From: Pseudomonas putida | GTDB lineage: Bacteria > Pseudomonadota > Gammaproteobacteria > Pseudomonadales > Pseudomonadaceae | Assembly: GCF_028682475.1 (NCBI RefSeq) | Contig: NZ_JANHLE010000007.1 | Location: forward strand, 124,001-188,000 | Length of the DNA: 64,000 bases | Direction of reading: 5' to 3' | In this document: positions 34,957 to 44,563 of the stretch, one piece after another | Numbering within the stretch: position 1 is the first letter of the stretch | Layout of the letters: every line of letters starts with the position of its first letter | The notes under the pieces: generated by a model | The model's database searches: none | What the model was told of the DNA's origin: nothing | The model's input: the letters and a program-made list of their open reading frames with translations, nothing else | Position numbers and translations under genes: made by a program

Positions 34957-34990
34957 AAAAAAGGCCATTGAGTATCCTCAATGGCCTTTT
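34957..34990. terminator. Bidirectional terminator between convergent genes
   Basis: GGCCATTGAG/CTCAATGGCC form a perfect 10-bp stem with a 4-nt loop, A-run on the left and T-run on the right. It serves both the CSS-only gene (+) and hpd (-). Confidence 0.92.
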
Positions 34991-35007
34991 ACTGTTACTG
35001 CACTCGA

Positions 35008-36090
35008 TTACTCGGCGTTCAGCACACCACGGCGTACCTGATCGCGCTCGATGGATTCGAACAGTGCCTTGAAGTTGCCTTCACCAAAGCCATCATCGCC
35101 TTTGCGCTGGATGAACTCGAAGAACACCGGCCCCATCAGGGTTTCCGAGAAGATCTGCAACAGCAGGCGCTTGTCGTCTGGCTGCGAAGAACCATCGAGC
35201 AAGATGCCTCGCGACTGCAGTTGGTCGACTGGCTCGCCATGACCTGGCAGACGGCCTTCGAGCATCTCGTAGTAGGTCTGCGGCGGCGCGGTCATGAAAC
35301 GCATGCCCAGTTTCTTCAGCGCATCCCAGCTCTTGAGCAGGTCATCGGTGAGGAAGGCCACATGCTGAATGCCTTCGCCATTGAACTGCATCAGGAACTC
35401 TTCGATCTGCCCGGCGCCCTTGGACGACTCTTCGTTCAACGGGATGCGGATCATGCCGTCGGGTGCGGTCATGGCCTTGGAGGTCAGGCCGGTGTACTCA
35501 CCCTTGATGTCGAAGTAACGGATCTCGCGGAAGTTGAACAGCTTCTCGTAGAACGCCGCCCAATAGGCCATGCGGCCACGGTAAACGTTGTGGGTCAGGT
35601 GATCGATGATCTTCAGACCCGCACCGACCGGGTGACGGTCGACACCTTCAATGAAGTTGAAGTCGATGTCATAGATCGAACTGCCTTCTTCGAAACGGTC
35701 GATCAGGTACAGCGGCGCGCCGCCAATACCTTTGATCGCCGGCAGGCGTAGCTCCATCGGACCGGTTTCGATTTCCACCGGCTGGGCACCCAGCTCCAGG
35801 GCACGGGCGTAGGCCTCATGGGCGTTGCGCACACGGAAGGCCATACCGCACACCGACGGACCGTGCTCGGCGGCAAAGTACGAAGCAATGCTTTTCGGTT
35901 CGTTGTTGAGGATCAGGTTGATGTCACCCTGGCGGTACAGGTGCACATCCTTGGACCGGTGGGTGGCCACCTTGGTGAAGCCCATGATCTGGAAGATCGG
36001 CTCGAGGACGCCGGGCGCCGGCGAGGCGAACTCGATGAATTCGAAGCCCATCAGGCCCATCGGGTTTTCAAAAATGTCGGCCATGCTCAT
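35008..36090 (-). CDS. hpd: 4-hydroxyphenylpyruvate dioxygenase
   Basis: A 360-residue non-haem iron enzyme converting 4-hydroxyphenylpyruvate to homogentisate in tyrosine degradation. The sequence reads like known Pseudomonas Hpd throughout: [40 protein letters not shown] with the first iron His, [12 protein letters not shown] with the second, and [21 protein letters not shown] with the iron Glu. GAGG lies just before ATG 36090; an in-frame ATG follows at 36084. No other tyrosine-degradation gene is adjacent. Confidence 0.96.
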   Translation of the reverse strand: MSMADIFENPMGLMGFEFIEFASPAPGVLEPIFQIMGFTKVATHRSKDVHLYRQGDINLILNNEPKSIASYFAAEHGPSVCGMAFRVRNAHEAYARALELGAQPVEIETGPMELRLPAIKGIGGAPLYLIDRFEEGSSIYDIDFNFIEGVDRHPVGAGLKIIDHLTHNVYRGRMAYWAAFYEKLFNFREIRYFDIKGEYTGLTSKAMTAPDGMIRIPLNEESSKGAGQIEEFLMQFNGEGIQHVAFLTDDLLKSWDALKKLGMRFMTAPPQTYYEMLEGRLPGHGEPVDQLQSRGILLDGSSQPDDKRLLLQIFSETLMGPVFFEFIQRKGDDGFGEGNFKALFESIERDQVRRGVLNAE

Positions 36091-36393
36091 TACCTCATCA
36101 TCAAAGCGCTAAAAACAGTGATTACTTGCTATCGATGTCGAGCGAAGATGGCGGCGCGCAGGAGATGCCCCTCACACTGCGTGCGAGGTAGTCACCATAG
36201 ATCAGCTTGAACCCATGACACTTCATATGGACCCATTCTCGGCGGGTTGATTCCTCGGGTGGCGAGGAACCTTATTATTGTATGCGTAAGGTGATTCTAC
36301 AGTGCGTAATCCAATTTGTCGCACTTTAAGTTCAGACACGATTCCGACGTACGGCTATCCTCTGCACAGTGCTGTCTTTTCAGGTTAGTCGTC
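36091..36393. other. Divergent hpd / CSS-EAL intergenic region with direct repeats
   Basis: No gene is visible in this 303-bp gap. TGCGTAA occurs at 36283-36289 and again at 36303-36309, exactly 20 nt apart, and could be a tandem operator for either gene. Confidence 0.5.
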
Positions 36394-37974
36394 ATGCCCT
36401 TATCGGTAAAACACCGTCCACTGCGCCTCTGGCGAACAGTCTTGCCCTGGCTGGTAGGCGCCTTGCCGATCCTGTGCGGGCTGCTGATCATGCAGTGGCA
36501 AGCCGAGCGGGAATTGCACAACCGCAGCGAAGCCACTGCGCGCAGGGTGGCCAGCCAGATCGAACGCATCCTCGACAACGCCTCCAGCGCCGCCCGCGAG
36601 CTGCTGCCGCTGGCCGGGCAGCCCTGCGTCGAAGAAAAACTGGCCTTGCGTGATCAAGTCACCCGACGCGCTTTTGTTCGTTCAACCAACCTTGAGTACC
36701 GCGGCGAACTGTATTGCAACTCACTGTTCGGCCCCCGCAGCGAGCCGGTCAAGGTCAGTGACTATGTTCAGGGTACGCTGTGGCTGATGGATGGCAACTC
36801 TGTCACCCCCGGTCATCCGTTGCTGGTGTACCGGGTGGCCGAAGGCGAACGCGCGGCCATCGCCACCGTCGATGGCGATCACCTGATCGGTGCTCTGTAC
36901 CTGCTCGGCAATGACAATCAACTGATGTTGCAAGTCGGCCAGCACTGGATCGACCGTGGCGGCCAGGTCCATACCGGCGTTGCGCCAAGGTCGGAGGTAG
37001 CCGCCACCGAGTTTGCTTCGACGCGCTACCCCTTCTCTATTCACAGCGGTTACATCGAGGGCACCGTGGGCCAGCAAATGCGCAACGAGTACCCAGCCAT
37101 GTTGGGCCTGCTGGTATTACTCGGCGCCATCGCCGCAACCACCTGCTACTGGCAACTGCGTCGGGCCAGCTCACCGCGCGCCGAACTGCAGCGCGCCATC
37201 GAAGCCCACGAATTCATCCCTTACTTCCAGCCAGTGGTGCGCCGTGGTGACTACCGCTGGGCCGGTGTCGAGGTGCTGATGCGCTGGCAGCACCCGCGTG
37301 ACGGCCTGGTATCCCCGGACCTGTTCATCCCCTATGCCGAACACAGCGGGCAGATCGTGCCCATGACCCGCCAGTTGATGACCCGAACTGCCGAGGCATT
37401 GGCCCCGCATGCCGAGCGCATGGAGGATGGCTTTCACATCGGCATCAACATCACCGCCGATCATTGCCAGGACCTGGCCCTGCTCGATGACTGCCGTGGG
37501 TTCCTCGCCGCCTTTCCCCTGGGCCGCGTGCGCCTGACCCTGGAGTTGACCGAGCGCAAACTCATTTCCCCGAGCGAAGTCACCCATGCGTTGTTCGCCG
37601 GCCTGCATGAGCTGGGGGTGATGATTGCCGTGGACGACTTTGGGACCGGGCAGTCGAGCCTGGCCTACCTGCGCCAGTTCCAGGTCGATTACCTGAAGAT
37701 CGACCAGAGCTTCGTGGCCATGATCGGCGGCGATGCGCTGTCCTTGCATATCCTCGACAGTATCATCGAGCTGTCGAGCAAGCTGGGGCTGGGGATCGTT
37801 GCCGAAGGGGTGGAAACCGAGGCCCAACGTGACTACCTGGCCCGGCACAACGTCGATTTCCAGCAAGGCTACCTGTTTGCCCGGCCAATGTCGGCCGAAG
37901 CATTCATTCAGGCCCTGGAAGCACAAGGCCCGGCATCAGCCACTGACAACCAGGTCGTGCCCCAAGGTGGCTGA
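36394..37974 (+). CDS. CSS-motif EAL-domain cyclic di-GMP phosphodiesterase
   Basis: ATG 36394 is taken as start (CAGG upstream); the frame is open further left without a signal. The 526-residue protein has an N-terminal helix (LVGALPILCGLLIMQW), a periplasmic CSS domain (AGQPCVEEKL, LYCNSLFG), a second helix near 250 and an EAL domain from about 275. The EAL active site looks complete: EVLMRW, INITADH, LELTERK, AVDDFGTGQSS, LKIDQSFV and AEGVETEAQ. Such proteins hydrolyse cyclic di-GMP, with activity set by the redox state of the periplasmic cysteines through the Dsb system. It probably lowers cyclic di-GMP against the cyclases elsewhere in the window. Confidence 0.92.
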   Translation: MPLSVKHRPLRLWRTVLPWLVGALPILCGLLIMQWQAERELHNRSEATARRVASQIERILDNASSAARELLPLAGQPCVEEKLALRDQVTRRAFVRSTNLEYRGELYCNSLFGPRSEPVKVSDYVQGTLWLMDGNSVTPGHPLLVYRVAEGERAAIATVDGDHLIGALYLLGNDNQLMLQVGQHWIDRGGQVHTGVAPRSEVAATEFASTRYPFSIHSGYIEGTVGQQMRNEYPAMLGLLVLLGAIAATTCYWQLRRASSPRAELQRAIEAHEFIPYFQPVVRRGDYRWAGVEVLMRWQHPRDGLVSPDLFIPYAEHSGQIVPMTRQLMTRTAEALAPHAERMEDGFHIGINITADHCQDLALLDDCRGFLAAFPLGRVRLTLELTERKLISPSEVTHALFAGLHELGVMIAVDDFGTGQSSLAYLRQFQVDYLKIDQSFVAMIGGDALSLHILDSIIELSSKLGLGIVAEGVETEAQRDYLARHNVDFQQGYLFARPMSAEAFIQALEAQGPASATDNQVVPQGG

Positions 37975-38006
37975 TCACCCTTCTTTTTCCAGCTACAGAG
38001 GCCCTC

Positions 38007-38894
38007 GTGTCCAAAGGCATCGTTTCATCGGTCACGGCATCGTGCTTGTTCGCCGTGATGTATTACTACACCTCGCTATTGACGCCACTGGACGGTGAAG
38101 AAATCTTTGGCTGGCGCACCCTGCTGACCCTGCCCTGCCTGACCCTGTTCCTGCTGCTGAGCAAGGACTGGCCACTGGTGACCGGCCTGCTCAAGCGGAT
38201 CCGGCAAAAGCCGGTACTGCTGCTGGGTTTGATCGGCACCTCATCGCTGATGGGCGTGCAGCTCTGGCTGTTCCTCTGGGCGCCGTTGCACGGGCGCAGC
38301 CTTGAGGTGTCGCTGGGGTACTTTCTGTTGCCGCTGACCATGGTCCTGACCGGACGCGTGGTCTACGGCGAACGCCTGTCACGCCTGCAAAAGCTGGCCG
38401 TGGCCTGTGCAGCGACCGGCGTCGCGCACGAACTGTACCAGCACGGCAGTTTCGCCTGGGAAACCCTGCTGGTCGCCATCGGCTACCCGCTGTACTTCAT
38501 CCTGCGGCGCAAATGCCGCACCGATCACCTCGGGGGCCTGTGGGCCGACATGTGCCTGCTGCTGCCAACGGCGCTGTACTTTGTCGTCCAGGGCCCGTTG
38601 AGCGCCCAGGACCTGGTCGAACACCCGGCCCTGTACGGCCTGATTCCGTTGCTGGGGGTGATCAGCGCACTGGCGCTGATCTGCTACGTACTGGCAAGCC
38701 GCCTGCTGGCCTTCAGCCTGTTCGGCCTGCTCAGTTATGTCGAACCGGTGCTGCTGGTGGCCGTGGCCCTGCTACTGGGCGAGACCATCGGCCCCGACCA
38801 GTGGCTGACCTACCTGCCAATCTGGCTGGCAGTCGTGGTACTGATCCTTGAAGGCATCAAGCACCTGCTGCGCCATCAGCGGCGTTCGGCCTGA
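38007..38894 (+). CDS. rarD: EamA-family transporter RarD
   Basis: GTG 38007 follows CAGAGG. The 295-residue protein has ten membrane helices in two EamA halves and matches the RarD subfamily, with [20 protein letters not shown] at the start, [16 protein letters not shown], and [21 protein letters not shown]. RarD has been linked to chloramphenicol sensitivity and may be a small-metabolite permease; its substrate is not established. The 3' end overlaps the convergent TerC gene by 38 nt. Confidence 0.88.
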   Translation: MSKGIVSSVTASCLFAVMYYYTSLLTPLDGEEIFGWRTLLTLPCLTLFLLLSKDWPLVTGLLKRIRQKPVLLLGLIGTSSLMGVQLWLFLWAPLHGRSLEVSLGYFLLPLTMVLTGRVVYGERLSRLQKLAVACAATGVAHELYQHGSFAWETLLVAIGYPLYFILRRKCRTDHLGGLWADMCLLLPTALYFVVQGPLSAQDLVEHPALYGLIPLLGVISALALICYVLASRLLAFSLFGLLSYVEPVLLVAVALLLGETIGPDQWLTYLPIWLAVVVLILEGIKHLLRHQRRSA

Positions 38895-40428
38895 GGCGCA
38901 CCTCGCGGACCCGGCGCTCCTCCACCGCAACCACGGTCATCTGCCAGCCATTCCAGTGCAGGCAGTCGCCGACCACCGGCAAACGATCCAGCAGGCTCAT
39001 GACCAGGCCGGCGAGGGTCTGGTAATCCTCGGTCGGTTTGGCGGCAAAGCCGGTGCGTGCCTGGATCTGGCTCAGGTTCAGCGCACCGCTGACGACAAAG
39101 CCCTGTTCGTCCTCGACGATCCCCGGGCCTTCGACCTCGCTGGCATCGGGCAACTCACCGGCGATGGACTCGAGGATGTCGGTCATGGTCAGGATGCCGG
39201 TGAAATCACCGAACTCATTGACCACAAAGGCGATGTGGGTCGACTGGTTGCGCATCTGTTCCAGGGCGTTGAGGATGCTGAAGCTCTCCAGCAAGTTCAG
39301 CGGCGCGCGGACCAGGCTTTCCAGGTCCGGCTCGTTACCGGCCAGCAGCTCCTTGAGCAGTTCCTTCTTGTGCACGAAGCCCAGTGGTTCGTCGATACGG
39401 CCCTCGCGGATCAAAGGCAAGCGCGAGTAGGACGAATGCATCAATGCCGTACGAATAGACTCGGGCGATTGCGCCAGATCGATAGCATCGACCTCGGCCC
39501 GCACGGTCATCAGTGTCTTGACCGGACGCTCGGCAAGTTTCAGCACACCGCTGATCATCACCCGCTCGCGACGATCGAACAGCACCTGCTCCTCGCCGCC
39601 CTCAACCAGGTCGGCAATTTCCTCACCAACTTCGTCCGCCTCGATGCGTCGTCCGCCCAACAGGCGCAGCACCGCATGGGCGGTGCGCTCACGCAACGGC
39701 CGGTGTTGCTGCAGGCTGCGCTTGCGCCGGGCGCGGGCCACCTGGTTGAACAGTTCGACCACAATCGCGAAACCGATAGCCGTGTACAGATAGCCCTTGG
39801 GAATATGGAAGCCCAGGCCTTCTGCAGTCAGGACGAAGCCGATCATCATCAAGAAGCCGAGACACAGCATGATCACCGTCGGGTGGCTGTTTACGAAGCG
39901 CGTCAACGGCTTGCTGGCGACGATCATGATACCGATCGAGAAAATCACCGCGATCATCATCACCGACAACTGCTCGACCATACCCACGGCAGTGATCACC
40001 GCGTCCAGCGAGAACACCGCGTCGAGCACCACGATCTGCGCCACGATAGGCAAGAACGCGGCATGACGGGTGCTGCCACTGGACTGGGCGACATGGCCCT
40101 CCAGACGCTCGTGCAGTTCCATGGTGGCCTTGAACAGCAGGAACACACCGCCGAAGAGCATGATCAGGTCACGGCCGGAGAAGCTCTTGCCGAACACCTC
40201 GAACAACGGTTCGGTCAGGGTCACCATCCAGGAAATACTGGCCAGCAGGCCCAGGCGCATGATCAACGCCAGGGACAAACCGATCACCCGCGCACGGTCG
40301 CGCTGATGCGGAGGCAGCTTGTCAGCCAGGATGGCGATGAACACCAGGTTGTCGATACCCAGTACCAGTTCCAGCACAATCAGCGTGGCAAGGCCCAGCC
40401 AGGCCGTGGGGTCGGCTAGCCATTCCAT
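38857..40428 (-). CDS. TerC-CBS-CorC multidomain membrane protein (YegH/YoaE-like)
   Basis: A 523-residue protein. Residues 1-240 are a TerC-type seven-helix domain ([27 protein letters not shown] with the metal-site Asp residues). Then come a CBS pair at about 300-420 ([42 protein letters not shown]) and a CorC_HlyC domain at the end ([16 protein letters not shown]). Related proteins function in metal-ion efflux, often manganese. It sits in the inner membrane. The start at ATG 40428 has only a weak SD. Confidence 0.88.
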   Translation of the reverse strand: MEWLADPTAWLGLATLIVLELVLGIDNLVFIAILADKLPPHQRDRARVIGLSLALIMRLGLLASISWMVTLTEPLFEVFGKSFSGRDLIMLFGGVFLLFKATMELHERLEGHVAQSSGSTRHAAFLPIVAQIVVLDAVFSLDAVITAVGMVEQLSVMMIAVIFSIGIMIVASKPLTRFVNSHPTVIMLCLGFLMMIGFVLTAEGLGFHIPKGYLYTAIGFAIVVELFNQVARARRKRSLQQHRPLRERTAHAVLRLLGGRRIEADEVGEEIADLVEGGEEQVLFDRRERVMISGVLKLAERPVKTLMTVRAEVDAIDLAQSPESIRTALMHSSYSRLPLIREGRIDEPLGFVHKKELLKELLAGNEPDLESLVRAPLNLLESFSILNALEQMRNQSTHIAFVVNEFGDFTGILTMTDILESIAGELPDASEVEGPGIVEDEQGFVVSGALNLSQIQARTGFAAKPTEDYQTLAGLVMSLLDRLPVVGDCLHWNGWQMTVVAVEERRVREVRLRPNAADGAAGA

Positions 40429-40771
40429 GGGCGGGTACTCATCGGGCTGTACAGCGGGGAAACGTCACAGAGACGGGAGAATGGCCAGGACGGCCAGGTA
40501 CTGGGGGGCTCCGAGAACGAAGTCATATCAACCTAATATCAATTGGGGATGAGATCCTACAATTGCAGCAGGGAATTCTTACAGCGCAAAACTATTTCAA
40601 ATTCTGTATCAACTGTACTGTGGGAGCGGGCTTGCCCCGCGATTGCGGTGTATCAGTCCCACTGCAATCGCGGGGCTAGCCCGCTCCAACCGGTTAGAGG
40701 GTAATTTTCTTCAATACCAGCTCCCGTCAACTCATCAGACTGAGTTCACCTTTCCTACAGGATGAACACCA
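40429..40771. other. Divergent intergenic region with REP doublet
   Basis: Apart from the REP element at 40620-40691 this 343-bp gap is AT-richer (about 40520-40615) and holds no visible gene. It presumably contains the promoters of the TerC and LysE genes. Confidence 0.5.
40620..40691. repeat. REP doublet
   Basis: GTGGGAGCGGGCTTGCCCCG and a facing copy GCGGGGCTAGCCCGCTCCAAC with two mismatches, about 24 nt apart. It has the same class and orientation as 20124-20195. Confidence 0.88.
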
Positions 40772-41359
40772 ATGAGTCTGACCCTGTCCATGGCCGCCTT
40801 CGCGCTGGCCGCGTCCATCTCCCCCGGCCCGGTAAACATCGTCGCTTTGGGCAGCGGTGCCCGTTATGGCTTGCGGGCCAGCCTCAGGCATGTCACCGGG
40901 GCCACTCTGGGTTTCAGCCTGCTGCTGTTGCTGATCGGTCTGGGGCTGCACGAGTTGCTGCGTTACTGGCCGGCGATGACCCAGGTCCTGCATGCCGGCG
41001 GCGTGGCCTTTTTGCTGTACATGGCCTGGAAACTGGCCAGCGACCGCGGTGAACTGGCCAGTAGCAGCGCCCCGACAGCACCGTCGCTGCTCGCCGGGGC
41101 CACCCTGCAATGGATCAACCCCAAGGCCTGGCTGGCCTGTGTGGCCGGTGTCGGCGCCTACGTCGGCGAAGGCCAGACGGCCCTGCTCTGGCAGTTCACG
41201 GGCATCTACTTTGTCGTCTGCTACCTGTCCATCGCCAGCTGGGCCTGGGCCGGAAGCGTCATCAGCCAGTACCTGGGCAACCCGCAACGCGTCCGTGTGT
41301 TCAACCGGGTGCTGGCGGCGCTGCTGGTGGCCAGCGCCCTGTACCTGTTACTGGCCTGA
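40772..41359 (+). CDS. LysE/RhtB-family translocator
   Basis: A 195-residue inner-membrane exporter with about six helices and the family start FALAASISPGPVNIVALGSGARYGLRAS, whose SPGP is the LysE hallmark. LQWINPKAWLACVA is the second conserved block. It probably exports an amino acid or related metabolite by proton antiport. An AraC regulator on the opposite strand overlaps its 3' end by 12 nt; such pairs often regulate each other's substrate response, but that is inference. Confidence 0.9.
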   Translation: MSLTLSMAAFALAASISPGPVNIVALGSGARYGLRASLRHVTGATLGFSLLLLLIGLGLHELLRYWPAMTQVLHAGGVAFLLYMAWKLASDRGELASSSAPTAPSLLAGATLQWINPKAWLACVAGVGAYVGEGQTALLWQFTGIYFVVCYLSIASWAWAGSVISQYLGNPQRVRVFNRVLAALLVASALYLLLA

Positions 41360-42139
41360 GCGATAGTGCCCCGGTGTCGCCGCCAGGTGACGCTTGAACG
41401 CCCGCTGCAGGTGGGCCTGGTCGGCAAACCCGGCTTCCAGCGCCACCTCGGCGATCAACGCGCCGCGGCGCAGCCGGGCGCGGGCAAACTGCACCCGTTG
41501 ATCGAGCAAGTAGCCATGGGGCGTCAGACCGAACTGCTGCTTGAACGCGCGGATCAGGTATGAAGTAGACAGCCCTGCCGCCGAGCCAATGTCTTGCAGG
41601 CGCAGCGGCTGGGTGCAGTGCTCGCGGATGAAGGCGGCAGCGGCCAGCAAACGCGGATTGACCCGCCCCACAACCGTTACGCCGGAGGGCAGTTGCTGGA
41701 TCAGTTCACTGAAAAAAATGCATAACGCAGCCTGCTTGCTCGCGATGCTGACCTGATCATCCAACAGCAACGCATGCAGTTGGCACAGGTCCTGGTAAAG
41801 GGCTGGCGAAACGCTGCTGAGGACCTTGAACGGCTGAAACCCCAGCGCCTGCAACCAGGGCACGTCCACGTACAGCATGAGGTACGACCAGGGTTCACCC
41901 TCGATCGGGTTGCAGGTATGCACCACGCCGGGGTTCATCAGCACCACGGTACCGGTGCTCACCTGCTGGTGGCTGTCACTGCTCACATACGTACTGCGAC
42001 CCGCAGTGATCGCGCCGATGGAAAAGCTCTCGTGCGAATGCGCCGCATAGCAGACGTTGCGCCCATCCTCGACGCTGCGCGCCTCGATGTAGGGCAACGC
42101 CGGGTCACGCCAGAAACGAGAGTGGCTGTCCATTGTCAT
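41348..42139 (-). CDS. AraC-family regulator with cupin-type sensor domain
   Basis: A 263-residue regulator. Residues 1-160 are an AraC_binding cupin-like domain (AAHSHESFSIGAITAGRSTY, MNPGVVHTCNP), and 165-263 contain two helix-turn-helix motifs (LRLQDIGSAAGLSTSYLIRAFKQQFG, IAEVALEAGFADQAHLQRAFK). The ATG overlaps the stop of the upstream XRE-cupin gene by 1 nt (TGATG), so both regulators are translated together. It probably controls the neighbouring LysE exporter or the aldolase genes. Confidence 0.9.
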   Translation of the reverse strand: MTMDSHSRFWRDPALPYIEARSVEDGRNVCYAAHSHESFSIGAITAGRSTYVSSDSHQQVSTGTVVLMNPGVVHTCNPIEGEPWSYLMLYVDVPWLQALGFQPFKVLSSVSPALYQDLCQLHALLLDDQVSIASKQAALCIFFSELIQQLPSGVTVVGRVNPRLLAAAAFIREHCTQPLRLQDIGSAAGLSTSYLIRAFKQQFGLTPHGYLLDQRVQFARARLRRGALIAEVALEAGFADQAHLQRAFKRHLAATPGHYRSGQ

Positions 42140-42681
42140 CAGCCTTCGGCGTCATGCACCACCACCAGCAACTGCGCCTGCACCTCGCCCAGCGAGCGCA
42201 GGCGGTGCGGCGTCTGGGCGTTGAAGTACAGCGCATCACCGCGTTCGAGGATGACCCGCTCACTCATGAAATCCACCTCCACCTGGCCTTCGTGAACAAA
42301 CAGAAACTCCTCGCCCAGGTGCTCCTTGAAGGTCGAGTCACTGAAATCCGGCGGTGGGCTGATGATGAACGGCAGTAAGCTGCGGCTGCCGATATGGTTG
42401 GCCAACACCGCATAACCCGGGCCCTGAGCACTCCCGGAAAGCGCCTGGCGTTCGCCACTGCGTACCAGGCTAAAGCGTGCCTGGCCGGGTGCATCTTCGG
42501 CAAACAGCTCTTCGACATTGACACTCAACGCCCGCGCCAGCTTCAGCGCCGCGGCAATCGACGGCGTGTTCAGGCCACGCTCGACCTTGGAGAGATAGCT
42601 CTTGGTCATGCCGGACTTCTCGGCCAGCACCTCCAAGGTAATCCCCAGTTTTTTTCTCAATAATTTCAATCGGATAGACAT
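42139..42681 (-). CDS. XRE-cupin transcriptional regulator
   Basis: ATG 42681 is preferred to an in-frame GTG at 42732, which has no SD and lies inside the candidate operator. The 180-residue protein has an N-terminal XRE helix-turn-helix (ITLEVLAEKSGMTKSYLSKVERG) and a C-terminal cupin (FLFVHEGQVEVDFMSERVILERGDALYFNAQTPHRLRSLG). Members sense small metabolites and usually repress catabolic genes. It is divergent from the aldolase gene and shares a promoter region carrying a perfect TGACACA/TGTGTCA dyad, the likely operator. Confidence 0.9.
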   Translation of the reverse strand: MSIRLKLLRKKLGITLEVLAEKSGMTKSYLSKVERGLNTPSIAAALKLARALSVNVEELFAEDAPGQARFSLVRSGERQALSGSAQGPGYAVLANHIGSRSLLPFIISPPPDFSDSTFKEHLGEEFLFVHEGQVEVDFMSERVILERGDALYFNAQTPHRLRSLGEVQAQLLVVVHDAEG

Positions 42682-42726
42682 GTGGTGCAATTTTCCCAGT
42701 GCCACGGGCAAGCTTTTTCTTGCTAA

Positions 42727-42760
42727 TGACACATTGTGTCATTTATCCTTTTTTGTGTCA
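42727..42760. promoter_or_regulatory. Candidate XRE-cupin operator: palindrome plus third half-site
   Basis: TGACACA and TGTGTCA (42727-42741) form a dyad around one central T. A third TGTGTCA lies at 42754-42760. The site is in the divergent promoter between the XRE-cupin gene and the aldolase gene, so autoregulation plus control of the aldolase operon is likely. Confidence 0.65.
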
Positions 42761-42840
42761 TTCGCTTAACCGCCCCTGCACCTTCCAAGTAACCGGGGCG
42801 GGCCAGCCTGACATTTCTCTACACCATCGAGGATATCCCC

Positions 42841-43623
42841 ATGGCCAAGACTCTGGCACTGCCCAAGGACCAACTGATCAAGCAGGCCCTTACACAGATG
42901 CAAGGCTCGCTTGCCGATAATACGTGGACTGCACGGGAAAAGCTGGCCCTGACCTGTCGAATTCTCTTCGACAACGGTCACGACTCGGGCCTGGCCGGGC
43001 AAATCAGCACCCGCGGGCCACAACCTGGCACGTTCTATACCCAACAACTGGGGCTGGGTTTCGATGAAATCACCGCCAGCAACCTGTTGCTGGTCAATGA
43101 AGACCTCGAAGTGCTCGAAGGCCAGGGCATGCCCAACCCGGCCAACCGCTTCCACAGCTGGGTTTATCGGGCGCGCCCGGATGTGAACTGCATCATCCAC
43201 ACCCACCCGACCCATGTCGCTGCGCTGTCGATGCTTGAAGTGCCGCTGCAGGTGTCGCACATGGACCTGTGCCCGCTGTATGAGGACTGTGCCTTTCTTG
43301 AAGCCTGGCCCGGGGTGCCGGTCGGCAACGAAGAAGGCGAAATCATCAGCGCAGCGCTAGGCGACAAACGCGCCATCCTGCTCTCGCACCATGGCCAGCT
43401 GTCCACCGGTGCGAGCATCGAGGAAGCCTGTGTCATCGCCCAGTTGATCGAGCGTGCGGCCAAGCTGCAGTTGCTGGCCATGGCCGCAGGCGAAGTGAAG
43501 CCGATCGAGCCGGCGCTGGGCCGCGAAGCCCATGACTGGATCTCCCGGCCAAAACGCCACAGCGCTGCCTTCAACTACTATGCGCGGCAGTGCCTGCGGG
43601 TGCATGCCGACTGCCTGAACTGA
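42841..43623 (+). CDS. Class II aldolase/adducin family protein
   Basis: A 260-residue zinc-dependent aldolase or decarboxylase. The family core is visible: GLAGQISTRGPQPGTFY, IIHTHPTHVAALSML with zinc-binding His residues near 118-124, and ILLSHHGQLSTGASIEEAC with further His residues. Family members cleave fuculose-phosphate or ribulose-phosphate, or decarboxylate or cleave hydroxy-acids. The start ATG 42841 has a weak SD. A DapA-family lyase follows 37 nt later, so the pair probably acts in sequence on a hydroxy- or keto-acid. Confidence 0.88.
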   Translation: MAKTLALPKDQLIKQALTQMQGSLADNTWTAREKLALTCRILFDNGHDSGLAGQISTRGPQPGTFYTQQLGLGFDEITASNLLLVNEDLEVLEGQGMPNPANRFHSWVYRARPDVNCIIHTHPTHVAALSMLEVPLQVSHMDLCPLYEDCAFLEAWPGVPVGNEEGEIISAALGDKRAILLSHHGQLSTGASIEEACVIAQLIERAAKLQLLAMAAGEVKPIEPALGREAHDWISRPKRHSAAFNYYARQCLRVHADCLN

Positions 43624-43660
43624 TTGTTCGCCCTATTGCCTTACTTGCGGAGTACGTTTC

Positions 43661-44563
43661 ATGACCACAAAATTCCACGGCATCATCGGCTACACCATCA
43701 CCCCGTTCAGCAGCGACGGCCAGCACCTTGACCTGCCTGCCCTGGGCCAGTCCATCGACCGCCTGATCGCCGGTGGCGTGCATGCCATCGCCCCGCTGGG
43801 CAGCACCGGCGAAGGCGCCTACCTGAGCGATAGGGAGTGGGACCAGGCCACCGAGTTCAGCCTGGCGCACATTGCCGGCCGCGTGCCGACCATCGTCAGT
43901 GTCTCGGACCTGACCACTGCCGGCGCCATCCGCCGCGCGCGCTTTGCCCAGGCCCATGGCGCCGATGCAGTGATGGTGTTGCCAACGGCCTACTGGAAAC
44001 TCAGCGAAGCGGAGATCTTCGAGCATTACCGCGCCATCGGTGCCAGCATCGATGTACCGATCATGCTCTACAACAACCCCGCCACCAGCGGCACCGACAT
44101 GTCAGTGGAACTGATCCTGCGCATCGTGCGCGAAGTTGAAAACGTCACCATGGTCAAGGAGAGCACCGGCGACATTCAGCGCATGCACAAGCTGCAACTG
44201 CTCGGTGAAGGCAAGGTGCCGTTCTATAACGGTTGCAACCCGCTGGCCCTGGAAGCGTTCATCGCCGGTGCCAGCGGCTGGTGCACGGCGGCGGCGAACC
44301 TGATTCCCGAACTCAACCAGGCGCTGTACAAGGCCATCGTCTGCAACGACCTGAAGACCGCCAAGGCGGTGTTCTACCGTCAGTTGCCGCTGCTCGACTT
44401 CATCCTCAAGGCGGGCCTGCCGGCCACGGTCAAAGCCGGCCTGGCCATGCGCGGCTTGCCGGTAGGTGAGCCCCGGCGGCCGGTATTCGCCCTGAACCAG
44501 GCCGGGCAGGATCATCTGCGCGCCTTGCTCGACGATCTGCTATCGCCGGTTGGCCAGGCGTAA
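43661..44563 (+). CDS. DapA-family Schiff-base aldolase/lyase
   Basis: A 300-residue TIM-barrel lyase of the dihydrodipicolinate synthase / N-acetylneuraminate lyase superfamily. It has GSTGEGAYLSDREW (the GxxGE motif), Tyr137 in MLYNNP and Schiff-base Lys166 in TMVKESTGD. It presumably cleaves or condenses a 2-keto acid using pyruvate chemistry. It is co-directional with the class II aldolase and not near lysine biosynthesis genes, so a catabolic role is more likely than DapA proper. It overlaps the convergent AraC gene by 24 nt. Confidence 0.88.
   Translation: MTTKFHGIIGYTITPFSSDGQHLDLPALGQSIDRLIAGGVHAIAPLGSTGEGAYLSDREWDQATEFSLAHIAGRVPTIVSVSDLTTAGAIRRARFAQAHGADAVMVLPTAYWKLSEAEIFEHYRAIGASIDVPIMLYNNPATSGTDMSVELILRIVREVENVTMVKESTGDIQRMHKLQLLGEGKVPFYNGCNPLALEAFIAGASGWCTAAANLIPELNQALYKAIVCNDLKTAKAVFYRQLPLLDFILKAGLPATVKAGLAMRGLPVGEPRRPVFALNQAGQDHLRALLDDLLSPVGQA

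Noticed and set aside
38848..40419. 523-codon plus-strand frame
   Set aside because: Antisense to the TerC-CBS-CorC gene; His/Gln-rich translation is typical of a shadow frame.
43661..44563. dapA for lysine biosynthesis
   Set aside because: Context with an aldolase and catabolic-type regulators argues for another member of the family.
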